From assembly GCA_045602325.1 (NCBI GenBank), contig JAZSBH010000128.1:1-5061 (forward strand): DNA of 5,061 bases, in the 5' to 3' direction. This document shows, piece after piece, positions 1 through 4,950 of this stretch. The position numbers were made by a program, and so were the translations under genes. Source of the DNA: CAMEON01 sp045602325. GTDB lineage: Bacteria; Bacillota; Clostridia; Oscillospirales; CAG-272. Positions within the stretch are counted from its first letter, which is position 1, and the number at the start of each line of letters is the position of its first letter. The notes below the pieces were generated by a model. The model did no database searches and was not told where the DNA came from. It worked only from the letters and a program-made list of their open reading frames with translations.

Positions 1-2555
1 ATTCCACCGCCCCCTCCTTCTCGGTGGTCATCCCCCCTCCCAACGTAACCGGCCAGCTCCACATGGGTCACGCCTTGGACGGGACCCTGCAGGACATTCT
101 GGTGCGTACTAAGCGTATGCAGGGCTACAATACCCTGTGGGTGCCCGGCACCGACCACGCTGGCATCGCCACCCAGATCAACGTGGAGGAGCGCCTCCGC
201 GCGGACGAGGGGCTCACCCGTTACGACCTCGGCCGTGAGAAGTTCCTCGAGCGCGTCTGGGCGTGGAAGGACTCCTACGAGGCTCGCATCACCGGCCAGC
301 TCAAGAAGCTGGGCGCCTCCTGCGACTGGACCCGCCAGAGATTTACCATGGACGAGGGCTGCTCCCACGCCGTCCGTGAGGTCTTCGTCAACCTCTACGA
401 CAAGGGGCTCATCTACCGCGGCCACCGCATCATCAACTGGTGCCCCCGCTGCCTGACCGCCCTGTCCGACGCCGCGGTGGGATACAAGGATCAACCCGGC
501 AGCTTCTGGCACATCAAGTACCCCATCAAGGGCGAGGACGGCTACGTTGTGGTGGCCACCACCCGCCCCGAAACCATGTTCGGTGATACCGCCGTGGCCG
601 TCAACCCCGAGGACGAGGCCATGAAGCACCTCATCGGCAAGACCCTCATCCTCCCCGCCGTGGGTCGCGAGATCCCCGTCATCGCCGACGACTACGTGGA
701 GATCGGCTTTGGTACCGGCTGTGTGAAGATCACCCCCGCTCACGACCCCAACGACTTTATGGTGGGTCAGCGCCATAACCTGGAGCAGATCAAGGTCATG
801 AACGACGACGCTACCATGAACGCCTACGCCGGCAAGTACGAGGGTATGGATCGCTACACCTGCCGCAAGGCCCTGGTCGCTGACCTCGAGACCGAGGGCT
901 ACCTCCTCAAGGTGGAGCCCCACGACCACAACGTGGGCGTCTGCTACCGTTGCGGCACCACCGTGGAGCCCCTGACCTCGGATCAGTGGTTCGTCAAGAT
1001 GAAGCCCCTGGCCGCTCCCGCCATCGAGGCCGTGGAGAACGACTCCATCCGCTTCGTCCCCGATCGCTTCTCCAAGAACTACTTCAACTGGATGAATAAC
1101 ATCCTTGACTGGTGCATTTCCCGTCAGCTCTGGTGGGGTCACCGCATCCCCGCCTTCTACTGCGACGACTGCGGCGAGATGACCGTCTCCAAAACCGATA
1201 TCGAAGCTTGCCCCAAGTGCGGCGGCAAGGTGCACCAGGACAGCGACGTGCTGGACACCTGGTTCTCCTCCGCTCTCTGGCCCTTCTCCACCCTGGGTTG
1301 GCCCGAGATGACCGAGGATCTGAAAAAATACTACCCCACCTCCGTCCTGGTCACCGGCTACGATATCATCACCTTCTGGGTCTCCCGTATGATCTTCTCG
1401 GGTCTGGAGCACATGGACGCCAAGCCCTTCTCCACTGTCTTCATCCACGGTCTTGTCCGTGACGCACAGGGTCGCAAGATGTCCAAGTCCCTGGGCAACG
1501 GCATTGATCCCCTGGAGGTCATCTCCACTTACGGCGCCGACGCCCTCCGCTTTGCTCTGGCCACGGGCAACTCCCCCGGAAACGATATGCGCTTCTCGGA
1601 CGAGAAGATGGAAGCCGCCCGTAACTTTGCCAACAAGCTTTGGAACGCCTCCCGCTTCGTCCGCATGAACCTTACCATTGACGAGATCGACCTCCCCGCC
1701 GCCGACAAGCTGGCTCCCGAGGACAAGTGGATCCTCAACGCCTTCAACGAGCTGGCCGCCCGCGTGAATACCAACATCGACAAGTTCGAGGTGGGCGTGG
1801 CTCTGGGTGCCATCTACGACTTCACCTGGGACGTGTTCTGCGACTGGTACATTGAGCTGGCCAAGGCACGCCTCACCGAGAAGGACACCGAGGGCAACCT
1901 TGTCTGCCAGAACGTCATTTCCTACGTTCTGAACGGCATCCTCAAGCTCCTGCACCCCTACATGCCCTTCATCACCGAGGAGATCTTTGCCTCCCTGCCC
2001 ACCCTGGCAGGCGACGCCGAGAGCATCATGATCTCGAAGTATCCCACCTACGACGAGTCCCTGGCTTACCCCGCCGAGGCCGCCGAGATGGAGCGCATCA
2101 TCGAGCTCATCCGCGCCATCCGCAACCGTCGCTCCGAGATGAACATCGCCCCCTCCCGCAAGGCCGCCCTGTTCATCGAGACCAAGCACGTGGATACCTT
2201 CCACGCCGGCACCGCCCCCTTCTTTGCCCGTCTGGCCTCTGCGGCTGACATGATGGTAGCCGAGAAGTTCGACGAGACCGTGGTCTCCGCCGACACCGCC
2301 GTGCAGGTCATCACTCCCTCCGCCACCGCCTACCTACCTCTGGCCGACCTCATCGACTTCGAGAAGGAGAAGGCACGCCTCTCCGCCGAGCTTTCCAAGA
2401 TGGAGGGCGAGGTCAAGCGCCTGGAGGGCAAGCTGAACAACGCAGGCTTCGTGGCCAAGGCTCCCGCCGCTGTGGTGGAGGCCGAGAGAGCGAAGCTGGC
2501 TGCCGCCAAGGAAAAGCTGGCCGCCACCGAGGCTGCTCTGGCTAAGCTGGGGTAA
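1..2555 (+). CDS. valS: Valyl-tRNA synthetase, 5'-truncated by the window edge
   Basis: Class Ia aminoacyl-tRNA synthetase that charges tRNA-Val with valine in the cytoplasm and hydrolyses mischarged Thr-tRNA. The reading frame is open from base 3, so the GTG at 24 is an internal codon, not the start; about 40 N-terminal residues are missing by comparison with ~880-residue bacterial ValS. Numbering residues from the codon at 24, the PPPNVTG segment and HMGH (class I HIGH signature, nt 60-71) come first. The CP1 editing domain follows, with TTRPETMFGDTAVAV at 179-193 and GTGCVKITPAHDPND at 230-244. A zinc-ribbon-like CDDC/CPKC pair lies at 380-383 and 396-399, then DVLDTWFSSALWPFSTLGWP and KMSKS at 485-489 (nt 1476-1490). 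The helical anticodon-binding domain includes NKLWNASRFV near 537-546. The C-terminal coiled coil (about 775-843) carries the family's FVAKAP..VVEAE pattern. All catalytic motifs are intact. Any T-box leader would lie upstream of the window. Identification is essentially certain. Confidence 0.98.
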   Translation, partial: STAPSFSVVIPPPNVTGQLHMGHALDGTLQDILVRTKRMQGYNTLWVPGTDHAGIATQINVEERLRADEGLTRYDLGREKFLERVWAWKDSYEARITGQLKKLGASCDWTRQRFTMDEGCSHAVREVFVNLYDKGLIYRGHRIINWCPRCLTALSDAAVGYKDQPGSFWHIKYPIKGEDGYVVVATTRPETMFGDTAVAVNPEDEAMKHLIGKTLILPAVGREIPVIADDYVEIGFGTGCVKITPAHDPNDFMVGQRHNLEQIKVMNDDATMNAYAGKYEGMDRYTCRKALVADLETEGYLLKVEPHDHNVGVCYRCGTTVEPLTSDQWFVKMKPLAAPAIEAVENDSIRFVPDRFSKNYFNWMNNILDWCISRQLWWGHRIPAFYCDDCGEMTVSKTDIEACPKCGGKVHQDSDVLDTWFSSALWPFSTLGWPEMTEDLKKYYPTSVLVTGYDIITFWVSRMIFSGLEHMDAKPFSTVFIHGLVRDAQGRKMSKSLGNGIDPLEVISTYGADALRFALATGNSPGNDMRFSDEKMEAARNFANKLWNASRFVRMNLTIDEIDLPAADKLAPEDKWILNAFNELAARVNTNIDKFEVGVALGAIYDFTWDVFCDWYIELAKARLTEKDTEGNLVCQNVISYVLNGILKLLHPYMPFITEEIFASLPTLAGDAESIMISKYPTYDESLAYPAEAAEMERIIELIRAIRNRRSEMNIAPSRKAALFIETKHVDTFHAGTAPFFARLASAADMMVAEKFDETVVSADTAVQVITPSATAYLPLADLIDFEKEKARLSAELSKMEGEVKRLEGKLNNAGFVAKAPAAVVEAERAKLAAAKEKLAATEAALAKLG

Positions 2556-2566
2556 AAAGGGCTGCT

Positions 2567-2675
2567 ATGGGGCTCTGCCCCATGCCCCGCCAAAGGAACT
2601 TTTTGGAAACCTCCTCGCGTTGCTCGGGGCAAATTTGCCTGCGGCAAATATTGCGAAGTCCCTTTGGAATCCTCA
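2567..2675. repeat. Hairpin-rich intergenic repeat block after valS
   Basis: This block starts 11 bp after the valS stop and contains nested inverted repeats but no credible gene. ATGGGGC/GCCCCAT (2567-2573 and 2577-2583) is a perfect 7-bp stem with a TCT loop. CCAAAGGAACTT (2590-2601) pairs with AAGTCCCTTTGG (2656-2667) with one mismatch, enclosing an inner hairpin at 2629-2654 (11-bp stem with one bulged A and a TGC loop). The opening GGGGCTCTGCCCC followed by CCGCCAAAGG resembles dispersed intergenic repeats I remember from gut Clostridia genomes; that recollection was not checked. It sits in the 3' untranslated region of valS mRNA, where it could stabilise the 3' end or simply be a selfish repeat. 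The inverted repeats are seen directly; the repeat-family status is inference. Confidence 0.6.
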
Positions 2676-2705
2676 AAAACTTGAATAAAATATCTTTGAT
2701 AATTC

Positions 2706-2743
2706 AAAACGCGTCTCTTGCTATTGAACAAGGGGCGCGTTTT
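2706..2743 (+). terminator. Probable rho-independent terminator of valS
   Basis: AAAACGCGTCTCTTG (2706-2720) pairs with CAAGGGGCGCGTTTT (2729-2743) as a 15-bp stem containing two G-U wobbles, with an 8-nt loop. The last four T residues belong to the stem itself, and the sequence then becomes ATGAATT, so the U-tract is short. The MITE-like element starts at this very point and may have cut off a longer T-run. It lies about 150 bp downstream of valS with no gene between, so it is the best candidate for valS transcript termination. The A-run on the 5' side gives the opposite strand a similarly short T-run, so weak bidirectional action is possible. Confidence 0.72.
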
Positions 2744-2972
2744 ATGAATTGCAGTTTATCGGTGGAGTGGCGCCAACCTAAAGCCTCCCTCCGGGAGGGA
2801 GGTGGCACGGCGAAGCCGTGACGAAGGGAGCCCGCGTGCTTGTAACATACACTTTTTTCCTTAGAGAACAATATGTTTTCACCCGCGCATTCTCCCTCAC
2901 CCGCCTTCGTCGGGGGCTCCCTCCCGGAGGGAGCCTCAGAGTGCGGCCGCGCCCCGATAAACCGTAATTTAC
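2744..2972. repeat. MITE-like imperfect palindrome with terminal inverted repeats
   Basis: The ends AATTGCAGTTTATCGG (2747-2762) and CCGATAAACCGTAATT (2954-2969) are inverted copies: 14 of 16 positions pair, one is a G-U wobble and one a mismatch. Inside, the two halves each carry a CTCCCTCC-type palindrome in mirrored position: 2784-2802 (9-bp arms) and 2915-2935 (10-bp arms). The left half adds a CACGGC-GAA-GCCGTG hairpin (2806-2820). AACATA (2844-2849) and TATGTT (2872-2877) flank an AT-rich centre. The element therefore folds into one long imperfect stem-loop and encodes no plausible protein. Non-autonomous transposable elements (MITEs) have this architecture, and CCTCCCTC..GGAGGGAGGTGGC..CGAAGCCGTGACG-type sequences are, from memory, dispersed in gut Clostridia. 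A TA dinucleotide flanks both ends (2743-2744 and 2970-2971), which is weak evidence of a target duplication. The palindrome is seen directly; mobility is inferred. Confidence 0.68.
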
Positions 2973-2975
2973 AGA

Positions 2976-3004
2976 ATGACACAATCATCGAAAATCCCTA
3001 TAAC
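2976..3004 (+). promoter_or_regulatory. Possible sigma-A promoter upstream of the deacetylase gene
   Basis: ATGACA (2976-2981) and TATAAC (2999-3004) match the -35 and -10 consensus at 5 of 6 positions each with an ideal 17-bp spacer. The predicted start would fall near 3010-3012, inside or just after the AAGGAG at 3006-3011, leaving a leader of about 10 nt without an intact Shine-Dalgarno. Either this is a chance match, the promoter makes a near-leaderless transcript, or the start site is shifted. No better promoter was found between the end of the MITE-like element and the gene. Confidence 0.4.
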
Positions 3005-3005
3005 G

Positions 3006-3011
3006 AAGGAG
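3006..3011 (+). promoter_or_regulatory. Ribosome binding site of the deacetylase gene
   Basis: AAGGAG lies 10 nt before the ATG at 3022. The gene opens with three consecutive ATG codons (3022, 3025, 3028) and a fourth at 3034. Spacing favours 3022 over 3025 or 3028, which would need 13 or 16 nt, though initiation at the second ATG cannot be excluded. Confidence 0.8.
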
Positions 3012-3021
3012 ACATTCACCC

Positions 3022-3873
3022 ATGATGATGTATATGCTTTTCCCCAACGGTAAGAAAAAAGCCCTCACCTTCTCCTACGACGACGGCGTGGAGCAGGATG
3101 CCCGCCTCATGGAGATCTTCAACAAGAACGGTCTGAAGGGCACCTTCAACCTCAACGGCGAGCCTCTGCAGACCGCCGAGTACACCTACCCCGCGGGCAC
3201 CGTCCACCGCCGTATGGGGTATAAGCTGGCGCTGGAGACCTACGGCGGCGAGCTTGGCAAGAGCCACGAGGTCGCCATCCACGGCTACACCCATCCATTC
3301 CTGGATCGCATCCCCCGCCCCATCGCCTCCTACGAGGTGGCCAAGGACAGGGAAGCATTGGAGGCGCTGTTTGGCCGCATCATCCGCGGCTGTGCCTACC
3401 CCATGGGCACCTTCAGCGATATGACGGTAGATGTCCTGCGAGATAACGGCATCGCTTACGCCCGTACCACCGTCTCCACCGGCAATTTCTCCATCCCCGC
3501 CGACTGGCTCCGCATGCCTGCCACCTGTCATCACAACGACGCTCGCCTCTTTGACCTGGCCGATACCTTTGTAAACGGCAACCCCGGCGCCTGGGATACT
3601 CCCTGGCTCTTCTACGTCTGGGGGCACGCGTATGAGTTTGACGCCAACGACAACTGGGATCGCATCGAGTCCTTCTGCGAGGGTGTGGGCGGCAGAGATG
3701 ACGTCTGGTACGCTACCAACATGGAAATTTACGAGTACGTGGAGGCTTACCGCAACCTGCATTTCTCGGTGGAAGGCAAGCTGGTCTATAACCCCTCGGC
3801 CATTCCCGTGTGGTTCGAATACGCGGGGGTTACCTGCAGGGTTGAGCCCGGGGAGACCAAGAAATTTCGATAA
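3022..3873 (+). CDS. Polysaccharide deacetylase family protein (NodB/CE4-like)
   Basis: A 283-residue protein with the NodB homology fold signature of carbohydrate esterase family 4, whose members remove N- or O-acetyl groups from sugar polymers using a metal bound by Asp-His-His. Visible motifs, in order: TFSYDDG (16-22, motif 1 with the catalytic/metal Asp pair), HEVAIHGYTHPF (82-93, motif 2, likely metal His87 and His91), GCAYPMGTFSD (123-133, motif-3 region), DNGIAYARTT (141-150) and FYVWGHAYEFD (197-207, motif-5-like His202). The arrangement resembles the gellan-lyase-like CE4 subgroup. Residues ~228-283 look like a small beta-rich tail. There is no signal peptide, lipobox or membrane segment, so the product is probably cytoplasmic, unlike most peptidoglycan deacetylases; its substrate may be an intracellular or imported oligosaccharide. 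It stands alone between a MITE-like element and a convergent gene. The family is secure; activity and substrate are not known. Confidence 0.92.
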   Translation: MMMYMLFPNGKKKALTFSYDDGVEQDARLMEIFNKNGLKGTFNLNGEPLQTAEYTYPAGTVHRRMGYKLALETYGGELGKSHEVAIHGYTHPFLDRIPRPIASYEVAKDREALEALFGRIIRGCAYPMGTFSDMTVDVLRDNGIAYARTTVSTGNFSIPADWLRMPATCHHNDARLFDLADTFVNGNPGAWDTPWLFYVWGHAYEFDANDNWDRIESFCEGVGGRDDVWYATNMEIYEYVEAYRNLHFSVEGKLVYNPSAIPVWFEYAGVTCRVEPGETKKFR

Positions 3874-3933
3874 AATAAACGAAAAATAGATAAATAAACA
3901 AACTGTTGAATCAAAATCGACCGTTTGGCTCAA

Positions 3934-3970
3934 AAAAAGGCTGTCAACCGCAGGGGTTGGCAGCCTTTTT
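3934..3970. terminator. Bidirectional rho-independent terminator between convergent genes
   Basis: AAAAAGGCTGTCAACC (3934-3949) and GGTTGGCAGCCTTTTT (3955-3970) form a 16-bp stem with a single wobble and a 5-nt loop (GCAGG). On the plus strand it ends in five T residues; on the minus strand the seven A residues at 3932-3938 give a T7 tract. It lies 60 bp after the deacetylase stop and only 11 bp after the stop of the minus-strand gene, so it can serve both, with the stronger U-tract facing the minus-strand transcript. The 60 bp before it (3874-3933) are AT-rich, with AAATAAAC twice, and hold nothing else recognisable. Confidence 0.9.
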
Positions 3971-3981
3971 GGTAGGAGACG

Positions 3982-4764
3982 CTACATAACGAATCCATCG
4001 GGGGCTAAAAGCATGGTCAGGAAAATGAGCAGGAATATGAGCACCAGGATGGCGCAGTATACGATACCCAGGATGAATCCAATGAGACCCTTTTGCTCGA
4101 ATTTGCCGTCCATCCGTCCTATGCACCCGAAGATGATGGCCAGTATGGCGGCGATGGGGGTCAGGCAGGTAAGGCAGAGCATATTGCCCGCAAAGGACGC
4201 GATGCCCAGGATCAGGGAGGCGACGTTAAACTTGTTCTTGCGGGCTCGCTCGGCGGCCTCGTCGGAGTAGTCCGAGATCTGATAGGACGCGCTGTCGGCA
4301 GTCTCGCCGTAATAAGGAGTGCCGTCGTCCGTGGGGGGGGCGGAGCCGACCTGCACCGTGCTCGGGGCGGGGGTGTTTCCGTACTGTCCGGGCTGATAGA
4401 TCTCGGTGCGCTGGGCGGCGCGTTGGGCGTAGATGTTGGTGTAGGTGCGCTGCTCGGGCGGAGTCTCGGTGGCCTTACGCTCAGCGCGCCCCATGGCCTC
4501 GCGGCTGCCCGAGGGGTAGGTGACGCCGCCGTCTTTGGCATATATGTTGACGTAAGGACGCTTGTGGGGAGGCAGGCTCGCACCGTCGGGTGCCGTGCCG
4601 TAGAGAGGTGCCTCGGAGCTGGCGGGCTTTGCCCCGTCAGCGGATGCGGGCTCCTTCGTTTGGGTATCGGCGGGCTCGACCGTCCCGTCCTGCGCACCCA
4701 GGCGGTTTTTCTTTTGCAGTTCCAGATTGTCCTGTCCGTTGTGGAAGCTGTCGCCGTTGTTCAT
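3982..4764 (-). CDS. DUF4190-like membrane protein with long disordered N-terminal region
   Basis: A 260-residue protein of unknown function. Residues 1-175 are hydrophilic and rich in Ala, Pro, Thr, Ser, Gly and Gln, so probably disordered and cytoplasmic; they contain two copies of an RxYxNIYA motif (69-76 and 106-113). Residues 179-216 (FNVASLILGIAS...ILAIIFGCIGR) and 227-253 (LIGFILGIVYCAILVLIFLL...) form hydrophobic membrane segments in the order typical of the DUF4190 family, with a short charged MDGKFEQKG loop between. There is no signal peptide at the start. The ATG at 4764 is chosen because GAAAGGAG lies 6 nt upstream and a strong promoter ends about 40 bp upstream; the frame stays open to a GTG at 4974, but that extension would cross the promoter. 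The gene is monocistronic, converging on the deacetylase and diverging from the gene at 4951. A C8 tract near residues 142-145 is a potential slippage site. The family assignment comes from the C-terminal pattern only. Confidence 0.88.
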   Translation of the reverse strand: MNNGDSFHNGQDNLELQKKNRLGAQDGTVEPADTQTKEPASADGAKPASSEAPLYGTAPDGASLPPHKRPYVNIYAKDGGVTYPSGSREAMGRAERKATETPPEQRTYTNIYAQRAAQRTEIYQPGQYGNTPAPSTVQVGSAPPTDDGTPYYGETADSASYQISDYSDEAAERARKNKFNVASLILGIASFAGNMLCLTCLTPIAAILAIIFGCIGRMDGKFEQKGLIGFILGIVYCAILVLIFLLIFLTMLLAPDGFVM

Positions 4765-4770
4765 AGTGGA

Positions 4771-4778
4771 CTCCTTTC
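4771..4778 (-). promoter_or_regulatory. Ribosome binding site deciding the start of the membrane protein
   Basis: On the minus strand GAAAGGAG is followed after 6 nt (TCCACT) by the ATG at 4764. It fixes the start against the open upstream extension to 4974. ACTCC at about 4792-4796 of the short leader could pair with GGAGT here, but five base pairs are too few to claim regulation. Confidence 0.88.
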
Positions 4779-4803
4779 GGACTTTTTTGCGGAGTTTTTT
4801 TAT

Positions 4804-4832
4804 AGTATAGCATATTTCGGAGAGTTCGTCAA
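4804..4832 (-). promoter_or_regulatory. Sigma-A promoter of the DUF4190-like gene
   Basis: Read on the minus strand, TTGACG (4832-4827) and TATACT (4809-4804) are separated by exactly 17 bp, with a TG one base before the -10 box (extended -10). Each box matches consensus at 5 of 6 positions. The start site would be near 4797, giving a leader of about 33 nt that contains the ribosome binding site. Confidence 0.85.
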
Positions 4833-4883
4833 GAGGGGGATGAATTTCTGTTCGTGTTCCCCATGCAAATTCTTGAAAAATCG

Positions 4884-4912
4884 TTGACAACAGACCGAAT
4901 GTATGGTACAAT
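4884..4912 (+). promoter_or_regulatory. Sigma-A promoter of the gene starting at 4951
   Basis: TTGACA (4884-4889, perfect -35) and TACAAT (4907-4912, 5 of 6 for the -10) are 17 bp apart, with TGG directly before the -10 box (extended -10). The start site would be near 4919, leaving a leader of about 32 nt with a perfect Shine-Dalgarno. This is the strongest promoter in the window by consensus. Its -35 box is 51 bp from the -35 box of the divergent promoter. Confidence 0.87.
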
Positions 4913-4934
4913 AATATATTACAAAACTTCCCCG

Positions 4935-4942
4935 AAAGGAGG
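4935..4942 (+). promoter_or_regulatory. Ribosome binding site of the gene at 4951
   Basis: AAAGGAGG is an essentially complete anti-16S match, 8 nt before the ATG at 4951. Together with the promoter just upstream it establishes that a real gene starts here although only 37 codons are visible. Confidence 0.9.
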
Positions 4943-4950
4943 CGCGCACT

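Noticed and set aside
2681..2707. TTGAAT...GATAAT as a promoter, and TTGAAT/ATTCAA as an operator
   Set aside because: The -35/-10 spacing is only about 11 bp, and the 6-bp inverted repeat in AT-rich sequence is expected by chance.
2567..2821. Plus-strand frame of 84 residues in the gap after valS
   Set aside because: It spans the hairpin repeat, the terminator and half of the palindromic element; no ribosome binding site precedes it and the translation resembles nothing functional.
2784..2935. CRISPR array suggested by the repeated CTCCCTCC/GGAGGGAG units
   Set aside because: Only two units, in mirrored context within one long palindrome, with no regular spacers and no cas genes.
2704..2988. 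Minus-strand frames of 94 and 68 residues over the palindromic element
   Set aside because: They are composed of the inverted repeats themselves (Pro/Gly/Arg-rich translation), without a ribosome binding site.
3873..3899. AAATAAAC direct repeat after the deacetylase stop as an att or regulatory site
   Set aside because: It is an 8-bp repeat in very AT-rich low-complexity sequence just before the terminator, with no integrase or boundary signal.
3016..3933. Minus-strand frame of 305 residues opposite the deacetylase gene, longer than the gene itself
   Set aside because: The plus frame has CE4 motifs and a good Shine-Dalgarno. The minus frame shows low-complexity Val/Gly/Ala-rich sequence, no family motifs, no ribosome binding site, and its start lies in the terminator region. 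It is a by-product of C-ending codon bias.
4093..4887. Plus-strand frame of 264 residues opposite the DUF4190-like gene
   Set aside because: It is Gly/Val/Leu-rich without recognisable motifs, has no ribosome binding site, and runs across the divergent promoter region. The minus-strand gene has a promoter, ribosome binding site, terminator and family-like membrane segments.
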